A stretch of 64,000 nt of DNA, from positions 248,001 to 312,000 of the IMG/VR virus record IMGVR_UViG_3300031951_000001. One strand, 5' to 3'. The stretch comes from a virus. A model generated the notes under the pieces. The model did not search any database, was not told the origin of the DNA, and was given only the letters and a program-made list of their open reading frames with translations. The position numbers were made by a program, and so were the translations under genes. Positions 19,145 to 27,643 of the stretch are shown in pieces (the stretch's first letter is position 1; each line of letters starts with the position of its first letter).

Positions 19145-21619
19145 ATGGCTGCTAATTTTTATAATTTTGAATTTTGTTGTAGTAATTTAGGAACAACCAT
19201 ATCGGCAAATGATATTGGTCAACCAAGTTTTGCGTCAAATCAGGTCTATTTTTTAGAATCATTAATTTTGTCAGGATGTGTGAGGGCCATAAGTGTTTCC
19301 TCATCCCCAGCAGGTGAAATCATATTAGATGATGCGAATTATACTCTAACCAGTTATAATAGTTGTTCATTGTGTACAGGGTCAACTGGTGGATGTTTCC
19401 CACCTGTGCCAACCCCAACTCCTACAATCTATTATAGTTCAGATACTAGATGTGGTAATGGAATACTAAAAAGAAATGAATGTGACCCTATAGTTATATT
19501 CCCAATGGGAGTTCAATGTGTTGGTGCAAATCCAACTTTGACGACAATACCTGATGGGTCTTTGTCACTAATAATCACAGGTGGAACACCACCTTATACT
19601 GTTACGTGGAGTACTGGAGGTAATGGATTACTTCTAACTAATTTAGGTGTTGGGAGCTATAGCTCAATTGTTGTGGATTATTATGGTGATTTCACGGCTT
19701 ATACTACTTGTACTTTAACCGCTCCAACTCCAGTGCCTACAGAAACTAGATTAACCAACACACCAACAGTTACACAAACAGTTACGCCGACCCCGGACCC
19801 TAGTTATCCTTCATTCTGCTTAACATTGACTAATATTAGGCCACCACAAACAATTAACATGTATTTTACATATACTGGGGAATTGTTAAACAGTATGCCT
19901 CAGTATTTAAGTAATAATAACTATAATATATATTGGTCCACAGACCAAGTCCCTAATAGTTGGGTATTAGACGGCACACTAACCCAAGGTAATGTTATAA
20001 ACTATACAACAGATATCACACCGTTATCAGGGTGGGTATTTTTGGACCCGCAAAATCAAGGGTCTGTTACAGGTATTTTAGGTGAATGTGCATCTTACGG
20101 AAATTTGTGTTTTACTTATAGACAAATCAAAGGTCCTGGTGACCCATTATATGAAGGTGTAATTGATTTATTTTATACAGGACAGATTAATGGGTATCCT
20201 TCATGGCAATCTTCTGATGGTACGTATATTCTTACTTGGCAAACTACTAATGGAGGTAGATGGGTAATTGATTTTACAACAAATCCTAAGTATACTAATC
20301 CGACTAATTCAAATCCATCGATACCGCCATTAACAGGATGGCAACAACCTGGTACAACACCACCTAGTTTTGCAACAATATATGAAGGTAATTGTACTCC
20401 AAGTACTACAGTCGGAACAGCATCCCTCAATGGAAGTAATAACAACACAAGCGGTGGGGGAAGTGTAATCGGAGGAGGACTTGGAGGTAATACTAGCGGT
20501 TTAGTTTCTGGAAATAATTTAGGAGGGGCTTTAACAACTAATAATCCATCCACGGGAGATATACCATTTAATGATACGGAGGGTAGAGACGGAACTACAA
20601 CCCTTGGTGGATATCAATGCGAGTGTATTGCGGTTAGAACAATAAGTACTTACCCCGGAATCGCATTTTACACAGATTGTGATGGTAATCCCGCACAGAT
20701 ATCTGTACCTGGAGGTATAGGAGTAAATGCGAGAGCTTGTATATGTAGAAGAGTTGGGACAACAGTAACGGGAGGGGTTATTGAAGAGCCATGTCAAACC
20801 GCTCAAAGCGCGGGGGGACAAACTTCAATAACAAATTATTGTTTAGATATTTTGGGAGATTCTTGTAATCAAAATGTTACAGGTGGAGGAACTCGTAGTG
20901 CGGTTACTACCGCAGAAGATACCGGAATAATAAATGACGGTAACATAACTTTTAGGGCTTCAGGAGGATATCCACCCTACCAGTATTCAATAGACGGAGG
21001 ATTAACATATAAATCTTCACCACTGTTCAGTAAATTAGGACCTGGCAGTTATAATACAATTATAAAAGATTCTTCAGGTAATACGTACAGTAATCAGGTT
21101 ACTTTGTTCGGACCTGTAGGACCTACTATTTACCAAGTATCGCTTGAAACAAGCAACGTAATACCTAGAAGTGCTTCTAATGTAACTACAAGACAATTTA
21201 CATCGACTATTAAGGTAACTCCTGATTTACCCGATGGAGTTGTTCTAACTTTTGATTTAATACATACGGATACCTTTAGAAGGTCTCCATCATTAACTGC
21301 AGCTACTTTAGTTACGAGTAGTTTACTGAAAAAGAATTCATTTAATTACACAGCATCTACGGTGGTATCAGATACAGGTACGACTCTAAATACAAATTCA
21401 GGTTGCCAACAGAAAGTAATTTATGTAAATAATTTAACAGAAACTTGGACATCTGTAAAATACTCAAAGACGGACACACTGTCTCTAATTACATCAACTA
21501 GTGTAACAAGAAATTCAATAGACAAGTGTTACATAGGAGAATCTATTGATGATTTTACATTAACAAATTTAACAATAAGTGGATGTAGTAATTGCGGTGT
21601 TTCAAACATTACAGTATAA
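19145..21619 (+). CDS. Virion protein with SprB-like repeats and Pro/Thr linkers
   Basis: 824 residues. The N-terminal 90 residues are Cys-rich (FEFCCSNLG, SCSLCTGSTGGC) and lead into a short PTPTPT linker. Two SprB-like repeats are visible: DGSLSLIITGGTPPYTVTWS near residue 140 and DGNITFRASGGYPPYQYSID near residue 598. A second linker, TPTVTQTVTPTPDP, lies near residue 210. The middle holds two related copies of a beta segment beginning FCLTLTNIRPPQTINMYFTY and LCFTYRQIKGPGDPLYEGVI, each ending in a PLxGW motif. A Gly/Asn/Ser-rich stretch follows (about residues 425-470). It links the SprB gene to the Pro/Thr adhesins further right and is probably a receptor-binding appendage. Confidence 0.75.
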   Translation: MAANFYNFEFCCSNLGTTISANDIGQPSFASNQVYFLESLILSGCVRAISVSSSPAGEIILDDANYTLTSYNSCSLCTGSTGGCFPPVPTPTPTIYYSSDTRCGNGILKRNECDPIVIFPMGVQCVGANPTLTTIPDGSLSLIITGGTPPYTVTWSTGGNGLLLTNLGVGSYSSIVVDYYGDFTAYTTCTLTAPTPVPTETRLTNTPTVTQTVTPTPDPSYPSFCLTLTNIRPPQTINMYFTYTGELLNSMPQYLSNNNYNIYWSTDQVPNSWVLDGTLTQGNVINYTTDITPLSGWVFLDPQNQGSVTGILGECASYGNLCFTYRQIKGPGDPLYEGVIDLFYTGQINGYPSWQSSDGTYILTWQTTNGGRWVIDFTTNPKYTNPTNSNPSIPPLTGWQQPGTTPPSFATIYEGNCTPSTTVGTASLNGSNNNTSGGGSVIGGGLGGNTSGLVSGNNLGGALTTNNPSTGDIPFNDTEGRDGTTTLGGYQCECIAVRTISTYPGIAFYTDCDGNPAQISVPGGIGVNARACICRRVGTTVTGGVIEEPCQTAQSAGGQTSITNYCLDILGDSCNQNVTGGGTRSAVTTAEDTGIINDGNITFRASGGYPPYQYSIDGGLTYKSSPLFSKLGPGSYNTIIKDSSGNTYSNQVTLFGPVGPTIYQVSLETSNVIPRSASNVTTRQFTSTIKVTPDLPDGVVLTFDLIHTDTFRRSPSLTAATLVTSSLLKKNSFNYTASTVVSDTGTTLNTNSGCQQKVIYVNNLTETWTSVKYSKTDTLSLITSTSVTRNSIDKCYIGESIDDFTLTNLTISGCSNCGVSNITV

Positions 21620-21633
21620 AAAAAGTTTTTCTA

Positions 21634-21641
21634 TATTTATA
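21634..21641 (+). promoter_or_regulatory. TATTTATA motif before the 801-residue gene
   Basis: TATTTATA ends 4 bases before the ATG at 21646, the same spacing as at the gp25-like gene. The gap is only 26 bases and carries a run of T just before the motif. Confidence 0.35.
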
Positions 21642-21645
21642 GACA

Positions 21646-24051
21646 ATGGGATATATACTCAAAAATACGTCAGGATTAATAAATACAAAACTTACTGACG
21701 CAGGACGAAAAAAATTATCACAAGGTAAATTCAATATTACCTATTTTCAAATAGGTGATAGTGAAGTTTCGTACAATGGACTTGAGGATTTTTACAATCA
21801 ATTTGACACAAATATTCTTGAAGCCGGATTCAACGACCATAATTCTGCCGGAGTACCACAATCAAACAAACAGTACGTAAAATACCCTTATTATGTTGAT
21901 GGTAATGGTGGAAACACCTATGGAATTCCTTACATGGATTCAATAGTAAGTCCTGTGTATAATACGGCAGTAATGAGAGGATTTTTTAATGCTGATACGT
22001 CATTTTTACCAACCTCATGGACTGTTTTAACAAATGGGCAATATGTGGTTAATTCTAACTATGTATCAAATATGTCAACTATCAATGGTACTAACACTAT
22101 TGAGTTAATATATAACGCATGTAACGCTAATACTTTAAGATTACCACAAGCCGGTGATATTGTAACTATTTACTACGATGGTGCCGGATTTAATAATTGT
22201 GGATGTAATCCGATACAATATCCACCTTCAGCAACTCCTCCACCGTCACCATCGGCGTCAGCTGCGGTACCCGAACCATTCCCATGTTTAGTTACGCCAA
22301 CACCTACCCCATCAAACCCACCATGTCCTGAACCAACACCAGTGCCATTATGTCCTCCTGAACCGGTTGCCACTTGTGAGATGACAATGTCAAGTTGTTA
22401 TCATATTTTAACTTATAGAATAGTAGAAGTGTGTGGTGGTAGTATAGTTTTAGATAGACCGGCACCCGATTTTACAGTATTTAATAGTTCATGCTATGCT
22501 AGAATATTAATATATCCACCTAACATGACGGAGATATATGATAGTTACACACCACAAGCCCATTGGAATGATGATGTAATCAATTTTGAATCAATATGTG
22601 GTTATGACCAATTTGATGTTAAAATATGGAATATGAATATTCCTTGGTCTGAAGACCCTGCCGGATTAATACCTTCTTTATACAAAGGGTATTCCTATTT
22701 TAATTCAAGAAGTTATATTGGGTCAAAAGAATTCTTTGGTTATATGTCAACAAGCGGACAAACTGATAGTAGTTCAGTTTATTTTTATAATTCATTTGAT
22801 GATAGGATAACAATTACCCCAGAAGAACAAAAGGCTATTGCAATTGTCCATTACACAAATAAAACCATAGATTTATTTTATGGTGAAAAATTTGCAATGG
22901 AGTCAATTGACCCTGATAATCCGGTAGAAACCACGGGACAAGCAAGAAACTTCAAAGTACATCTCCCATGGATTATGTGGCATAAAAATCCTAATTGTTG
23001 CCAAGGACAAACATTTTATGTTGACCCCGAAGGATTCGACAATCTAAATTTATTCCAAGTTCATTATCTAACGTCTAACAAGAATGAGGATATGAACGAC
23101 CCTGGCATGAGATATTATCATTTATGGGACACTAATGCGAATGATGATGGATACCCAAGCAGAGTCGGTAAAGTATTCCCTGACCATAAGTTGGTTATTT
23201 TTGACGATGATGAGATAATTGCGGCTATGTCCTATAAATCGAATAGAAACTGGACTTTACCGGCACCTAGAATTTCATTAGTTGCACCTAATACTTGTGG
23301 TGATGATAATGCGTCAACAACAGGAATATTATCAGGTAGTAATCAAACAATGTATATTACATACAGATTTACTAACAATGTTAATTTTACAAATTCATTA
23401 CACTGTAATTATTATATTAGACAACAAGGACCTAATTTAGATTGTGGTAACCCAATATCACAAAATGTGAGTGTAAGATTTGGTCCTGAGTTTCCGTGTT
23501 TATCATGTGTAGGGTGCGGCGGCGGATGTGTTATGACATCAGGGTTCTTTGCTGAAAATATTGAAATAATCTGTCAAATAGTTGAAGGAAATCAAAGACC
23601 AATTCCTGACGAATGGAAAATAATTGATTTTACATCTCAAATAAGTAATACAATTGTAGATGGATGTATTTTACAAAGTGGATTAACCGCATCTACATTT
23701 GTAATCACTCAAGAATTATATGACGCCGCTGATTATTATAATCTCAACGATTATATTCCTATGGTTAGTTTAAACCCATCTGGTCAAACCTTAAATTTTG
23801 GTGATGAGTATTATTTCTATGGTAATATAGAAACGGATATTCAAGCAACCATTTATGAGATGAGGTATAAGGTTAATTTGAGTTTCTCTGAATTTTTGGT
23901 ACCGTCTAATCCTACTTACAATGGTGGTAGTAGTTACATTACCGACATTGGTCTTTACGATAATGAAAAAAATCTTATGATTATATCGAAAATGCAGTCA
24001 CCTGTATTAAGACAGGGTATTCAGCAATTTTTGGTAAAATTTGATTTTTAA
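21646..24051 (+). CDS. Tail fibre-like virion protein, 801 residues
   Basis: The N-terminus, LTDAGRKKLSQGKFNITYFQ followed by IGDSEVSYNG, has the layout of tail-fibre or collar N-terminal domains: LTxxGxxxL, then a beta strand and IGDS. In other phages that domain anchors a fibre to the baseplate. A Pro-rich linker with scattered Cys lies near residues 185-245. The rest is long, beta-rich and Cys-containing (SCVGCGGGC near residue 625), with no recognised domain. The last 40 residues (SSYITDIGLYDNEKNLMIIS) resemble the ends of other phage tail proteins. The RuvC-like gene starts 3 bases after the stop. Confidence 0.7.
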   Translation: MGYILKNTSGLINTKLTDAGRKKLSQGKFNITYFQIGDSEVSYNGLEDFYNQFDTNILEAGFNDHNSAGVPQSNKQYVKYPYYVDGNGGNTYGIPYMDSIVSPVYNTAVMRGFFNADTSFLPTSWTVLTNGQYVVNSNYVSNMSTINGTNTIELIYNACNANTLRLPQAGDIVTIYYDGAGFNNCGCNPIQYPPSATPPPSPSASAAVPEPFPCLVTPTPTPSNPPCPEPTPVPLCPPEPVATCEMTMSSCYHILTYRIVEVCGGSIVLDRPAPDFTVFNSSCYARILIYPPNMTEIYDSYTPQAHWNDDVINFESICGYDQFDVKIWNMNIPWSEDPAGLIPSLYKGYSYFNSRSYIGSKEFFGYMSTSGQTDSSSVYFYNSFDDRITITPEEQKAIAIVHYTNKTIDLFYGEKFAMESIDPDNPVETTGQARNFKVHLPWIMWHKNPNCCQGQTFYVDPEGFDNLNLFQVHYLTSNKNEDMNDPGMRYYHLWDTNANDDGYPSRVGKVFPDHKLVIFDDDEIIAAMSYKSNRNWTLPAPRISLVAPNTCGDDNASTTGILSGSNQTMYITYRFTNNVNFTNSLHCNYYIRQQGPNLDCGNPISQNVSVRFGPEFPCLSCVGCGGGCVMTSGFFAENIEIICQIVEGNQRPIPDEWKIIDFTSQISNTIVDGCILQSGLTASTFVITQELYDAADYYNLNDYIPMVSLNPSGQTLNFGDEYYFYGNIETDIQATIYEMRYKVNLSFSEFLVPSNPTYNGGSSYITDIGLYDNEKNLMIISKMQSPVLRQGIQQFLVKFDF

Positions 24052-24054
24052 TCT

Positions 24055-24654
24055 ATGAAACAAACATTAAAGGAAAGTCCAAAAGTTCTTGGATTAGATG
24101 TGAGCACGAAAACAATAGGGTGGGCCTTGTTTGATATTCAGACAAAACAATTACTAGAATTAACTCACATATCACCAATTCCTAAACCAAAAGAGGATAA
24201 TAAAATCAAAGAACTCCTTTTGAAAAGTGAAATTTTCAGAACAAAACTAGAAAAGTATGTAGGTCTTGGAATTACAAATGTAATTATAGAAGAACCATTA
24301 TTAAACTCTAATAATGTTTATACCATTCAGACACTTTTAAGATATAACACACTTATAACTAAAGAGATATATGATGTGTTAGGTATTGTACCGGAATTTA
24401 TATCAACATATAATTCACGTAAATCGGCGTTTCCTGAACTAGTTAGACAAAACGACAAAAACAAATACGTCCTATTCGGAGGATATCCTAAAGATTGTGA
24501 TAAGAAACAAATAATTTGGGACTTGGTGGCCAAGAGAGAACCTCAAATTCAATGGCAATACACAAGAAACAATACGCTCAAAAAGGAAAATTTTGACCAA
24601 TCTGATGCGTATTGTTGCGTGTTAGGATATATGAAACAAGAAAGTATTTGGTAA
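24055..24654 (+). CDS. RuvC-like Holliday junction resolvase
   Basis: 199 residues with a RuvC/RNase H-like fold signature. The first strand VLGLDVSTKTIGWALFD carries the catalytic Asp15. The second acidic motif is NVIIEEPLL (about residues 79-87), and the C-terminal acidic motif is FDQSDAYCCVLGY (about residues 181-193). These match the order of active-site acids in RuvC-family nucleases, including those of phages. It would resolve branched replication or packaging intermediates. It is the last rightward gene before a leftward island with a primase and another nuclease, so a DNA-metabolism role fits. The stop abuts the stop of the convergent transglycosylase gene. Confidence 0.8.
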   Translation: MKQTLKESPKVLGLDVSTKTIGWALFDIQTKQLLELTHISPIPKPKEDNKIKELLLKSEIFRTKLEKYVGLGITNVIIEEPLLNSNNVYTIQTLLRYNTLITKEIYDVLGIVPEFISTYNSRKSAFPELVRQNDKNKYVLFGGYPKDCDKKQIIWDLVAKREPQIQWQYTRNNTLKKENFDQSDAYCCVLGYMKQESIW

Positions 24655-25221
24655 TTACCACATTGTAAAAAGAATAGGGATTTCTTCATCCAAGATAATT
24701 GTATCATTATTGGTAACAACATTCTTTGGTTTTACCCAAAAATCTTGGTAATTCTGCACCACTCCATTTCTAGCGTATGCGTTGATAACCGGTTTTCCCG
24801 TGTTGTATGTTCCCAAAACCTTTTTCCAATCCTTATATTTCTTATAATGTAAAGATAAACACCTCATAGACACATATACGTTTAGCTCAATACTATCTTT
24901 AAGCTCCTGACGTTTAACAGGAAATCCGGCAAAATAAGAAGCGTATTGTGGCATAATCTGCATGGCCCCAACCGCACCTGCACTTGAAACTTGTTTATGG
25001 TTATAATCTTTATGATGAGGTCCTCGATATCCGGTCTCAATTCTTGCTACGTTGAAAGCAATATGAATGGGAATGTTAAATGAGTCGGCGTATAAAATAA
25101 TTGCCGAATACATTTTTTCGGCATTGTTCTGTGGTTTTGGTTTAATAGGTTTAGTTACCAAAGAGGCATAAACAATAACAGATAAAAATGTGCCCGCCAA
25201 TAAATAAGTTAGTTTTTTCAT
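24655..25221 (-). CDS. Lytic transglycosylase (SLT-type) with N-terminal anchor
   Basis: 188 residues. Residues 5-23 form a hydrophobic signal or anchor segment (LTYLLAGTFLSVIVYASLV). The catalytic domain follows: FNVARIETGYRG carries the likely catalytic Glu (about residue 67), then AGAVGAMQIMPQYA is the classic SLT core motif, and VLGTYNTGKPVINAYA matches the final N-x-G motif. Such enzymes cleave the MurNAc-GlcNAc bond of peptidoglycan. The signal segment suggests action in the periplasm, either in lysis or in local wall remodelling. It is leftward and convergent with the RuvC-like gene, and is the last gene of the leftward group. Confidence 0.85.
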   Translation of the reverse strand: MKKLTYLLAGTFLSVIVYASLVTKPIKPKPQNNAEKMYSAIILYADSFNIPIHIAFNVARIETGYRGPHHKDYNHKQVSSAGAVGAMQIMPQYASYFAGFPVKRQELKDSIELNVYVSMRCLSLHYKKYKDWKKVLGTYNTGKPVINAYARNGVVQNYQDFWVKPKNVVTNNDTIILDEEIPILFTMW

Positions 25222-25239
25222 AGTTTTTAGTTTTTAGTG

Positions 25240-26094
25240 TTAAGATAAATATTGTCTAATATCCATAGAAAACACCGTATCGAGGACATCTTGGGGTACT
25301 CTGAACTCCTCGAAATCGGAATTTTCTTTCAGTAACACAATGATACAACCAAAAATTTTAATATCCTCATACTTTGACCCTTTTAACATTTCCTTAAGTA
25401 ACTTTCCATAAAATGGTAGCTGTAAGAAGTAGTGTCCTAACGCATTATCGGGATGTTTTTGAAATGGGGACTTCATTCTTTTGGTAAATTGGTTCTCCTC
25501 AAAATTTTTTGGCTTGTTTGTCTTCCAATCTGTTATGATAATACCAACACTTTTTTTATCCCTACTTTCAATTAACCAAACTTTATCAGGTTGTCCAGTA
25601 TATCCAAGACCCGGGTCACCCAAAACAATCTCCGTATCCAAAAGTTCAGCACCTCGTTCTCTCATAAGTTTGAGGTAATTGGTTCCGGCATTAATCATAC
25701 TATCCCCCTTTAGTGTTTGAGTAAAATCACACTCAAACATAGGTTCCCTAACCTCCTTGTCATGTCCAAACATTTCAAGTATTTTTTTCTCCAAGAAAAA
25801 ATGGACCCTACTACCCATATTGGTTGAGTAATCACCAGCGGCTTTCCACTCGGCAAGTAATCGTTGTTGCTCAATAATATCACCTTTTGCTTTCTTTAGT
25901 GATATCTCCTCTGCGGGAAATTCCTCGTAAAACTTTTTTAATAGTTTAGATACTGAAGGGAAGTCACCTTTAATTTCACCACTCAAATCTTTCATAAAGT
26001 ATTTGTGTTCCTCTTCTATGAAAGTTAAATCAATCTCCTTCCGTCTTTTGTGTAATATTTCCCTTATTTCTTCTGATAATTTCTTTAATTCCAT
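25240..26094 (-). CDS. PD-(D/E)XK (RecB-like) nuclease
   Basis: 284 residues from the ATG at 26094; an in-frame TTG at 26130 would add 12 residues but overlaps the upstream gene further. The nuclease core is visible: LGYTGQPDKVWLIES carries the motif Asp, IIITDWKTNKPKN gives the D-x-K catalytic pair, and LGHYFLQLPFYGKLL matches the RecB-type Q-x-x-x-Y motif. The N-terminal part (FIEEEHKYFMKDLSG and FPSVSKLLKKF) is typical of phage Cas4/RecB-like exonucleases. It probably processes DNA ends in replication, recombination or packaging. It lies between the transglycosylase and ParB-like genes, 65 bases overlapping the latter. Confidence 0.8.
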   Translation of the reverse strand: MELKKLSEEIREILHKRRKEIDLTFIEEEHKYFMKDLSGEIKGDFPSVSKLLKKFYEEFPAEEISLKKAKGDIIEQQRLLAEWKAAGDYSTNMGSRVHFFLEKKILEMFGHDKEVREPMFECDFTQTLKGDSMINAGTNYLKLMRERGAELLDTEIVLGDPGLGYTGQPDKVWLIESRDKKSVGIIITDWKTNKPKNFEENQFTKRMKSPFQKHPDNALGHYFLQLPFYGKLLKEMLKGSKYEDIKIFGCIIVLLKENSDFEEFRVPQDVLDTVFSMDIRQYLS

Positions 26095-26437
26095 TTTTAA
26101 TTTTTTTTGGCATATACCAAATGCCTTCAATTATTGTCATCAAATCCATTAAGATGTGAGCTAAACTGAAAACAATGGCATAATATGTTATTTTATGTAC
26201 AAGTAGTTTTTCAACGGTTACAATATGGTCATCACCGTAATGTTCCTTCAGTAAATGAACTCTATGGTGACCATCCATAATTTTATTTTTTCTATCTACT
26301 AGTATTCTACCTTTAGTTTCATCAAATTTTTTATTTGATAAATCATCAACCAATTCCGTCTTTGACTCATCAAATTCAGTTTTTTTGGTGAATTTCAAAT
26401 TCCCAACTTTAATCTTACGTTTCCTTGTTAAAAACAT
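26030..26437 (-). CDS. ParB/Srx-like protein, 135 residues
   Basis: The central part, ILVDRKNKIMDGHHRVHLLK, matches the ParB/sulfiredoxin-type motif (a strand, then D-G-H-H-R leading into a helix). Proteins with only this domain occur in phages, where they may bind nucleotide or act as nucleases; the role here is unknown. The C-terminal half (LVHKITYYAIVFSLAHILMD) is hydrophobic and does not fit a full ParB, so it may be a lineage-specific tail. It starts 1 base before the end of the primase gene and its 3' end overlaps the nuclease gene, consistent with translational coupling. Confidence 0.65.
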   Translation of the reverse strand: MFLTRKRKIKVGNLKFTKKTEFDESKTELVDDLSNKKFDETKGRILVDRKNKIMDGHHRVHLLKEHYGDDHIVTVEKLLVHKITYYAIVFSLAHILMDLMTIIEGIWYMPKKIKNGIKEIIRRNKGNITQKTEGD

Positions 26438-27340
26438 TTAATCTTTAATTTGAACATAATATTCATCTATCTGACCCTTCAAATCACACACGTCTTTATC
26501 TTTAGGTAGATGAACAATTTTTATTTTTCCGTACAATTTACCACCATTAAGCTCACGGTATAATTTAACCGCGTTATCATAGGCGTCACCATCCAAAGCG
26601 ATTATAATATTCTTTTTAACCTTATCATATAGAGTGTTAAACAACAACTCACTCATGTGCTTTCCAAGCATCGGAATACTGTTAGGTAAGAAAAATCCAT
26701 CGAACACGCCCTCAACAAGATAGATATCCTTTTTCCAATCTATTAGGTGTTGATTGAAGATTATCTTATCCTTCTCGGCTTGGGGATTTTTGTATTTGGC
26801 TCTCGACTTTGGGTCCCAACTTCTTGCAATATAATAATTCAACTCACCCTCAATATCATATGAAGGTACGATAACCCTACCGGCATGACTACCGTTATCA
26901 CAGAACCCTATTGAATACCTTTCGATAATCTCGTCAGTTATTCCTCTAGTTTTCAGGTAATTATACGCTTGTTTATATACAGGATAGATTGGGTTAGAAT
27001 CTTTAAACATAACAAAACTTTCAGGCAATCTTAACTTTTGTTTTGGTTTTTCCTTTGGTTTGGTGTCCTCAGGTTGAAAAAGTTTGTAGACCTTCTTATG
27101 TTTCTTGTTTCCGTAGATGTCAATAAGTTTACCGAGTGAGCCGTGGGTACTATTGGTTTCAGCACAACTCCAACATTTATATACGTGTTGTAAGTAATTG
27201 ATTTCGAGGTTACCTTTGTTTCTCTCTTCGTCACATACGGGGCAATTAAAGGAGATTTGTCCTCGGTGTTCGTAGTGATGTCTCTCATCACCAAGGATTT
27301 CTCTCAATAATTCAACCAATATTTCTTTTTCATCTGACAT
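26438..27340 (-). CDS. DnaG-type DNA primase
   Basis: 300 residues. The N-terminal zinc finger is CPVCDEERNKGN followed by YKCWSCAE (about residues 34-62), matching the CHC2-type primase finger but with four Cys. The TOPRIM core follows: DIYLVEGVFDGFFLP supplies the Glu motif and IIIALDGDAYDNAVKLY the D-x-D motif (about residues 200-260). The size is close to T4 gp61 and other phage primases without a fused helicase domain. It would lay RNA primers on the lagging strand, with the helicase presumably encoded outside the window. First gene of the leftward group, so its promoter should lie in 27341-27426; no convincing one was found. Confidence 0.88.
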   Translation of the reverse strand: MSDEKEILVELLREILGDERHHYEHRGQISFNCPVCDEERNKGNLEINYLQHVYKCWSCAETNSTHGSLGKLIDIYGNKKHKKVYKLFQPEDTKPKEKPKQKLRLPESFVMFKDSNPIYPVYKQAYNYLKTRGITDEIIERYSIGFCDNGSHAGRVIVPSYDIEGELNYYIARSWDPKSRAKYKNPQAEKDKIIFNQHLIDWKKDIYLVEGVFDGFFLPNSIPMLGKHMSELLFNTLYDKVKKNIIIALDGDAYDNAVKLYRELNGGKLYGKIKIVHLPKDKDVCDLKGQIDEYYVQIKD

Positions 27341-27401
27341 CAGGTAAAAATAAGGGATAAATTAGATACAATCAACCTTCACAAGTTTTATCAACCTATT
27401 A

Positions 27402-27409
27402 TATTTATG
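27402..27409 (+). promoter_or_regulatory. TATTTATG motif in the divergent gap
   Basis: TATTTATG lies 17 bases before the ATG at 27427 in the 86-base gap between the leftward primase gene and the rightward adhesin cluster. It belongs to the recurrent TATTTAT class. Confidence 0.3.
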
Positions 27410-27426
27410 AATATAAAAAATTCATA

Positions 27427-27642
27427 ATGCCAACTGAAGTTATTATCAACGAATTATCAGGTCAAAGTCCATTTAATATTTATTTATGTGATAACCCAAC
27501 AACATCTTGTGTGTTTATCGATACAATCACCTCGGCACCTTATAGTTTCGCAATTCCTGATATATTCAATGGTCAAGTTTCTTTTAACTTAAAAATAACA
27601 ACAAATGGTGGTTGTGAAACGTTTCAAACATTGAATTTATAA
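27427..27642 (+). CDS. Small stand-alone copy of the adhesin N-terminal module
   Basis: 71 residues. It aligns by eye with the first 75 residues of the 1481-residue adhesin: SPFNIYLCD against PPFIIYICD, then a Cys, a Pro-containing segment and a closing KITTNGGCETFQTL against [15 protein letters not shown]. It is therefore a free-standing version of what looks like the adhesin attachment domain. The next gene begins 1 base after its stop, so the two are translated together. It could be a capping or docking subunit for the fibres; this is inference. Confidence 0.65.
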   Translation: MPTEVIINELSGQSPFNIYLCDNPTTSCVFIDTITSAPYSFAIPDIFNGQVSFNLKITTNGGCETFQTLNL

Positions 27643-27643
27643 C

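Noticed and set aside
26095-26130. TTG start adding 12 residues to the PD-(D/E)XK nuclease
   Set aside because: The ATG at 26094 is nearer the conserved part and reduces the overlap with the ParB-like gene.
27341-27426. Leftward promoter for the primase operon
   Set aside because: No TAnnTTTG with a spaced TTTG was found on that strand; TAAAACTTG is the nearest and is too degenerate.
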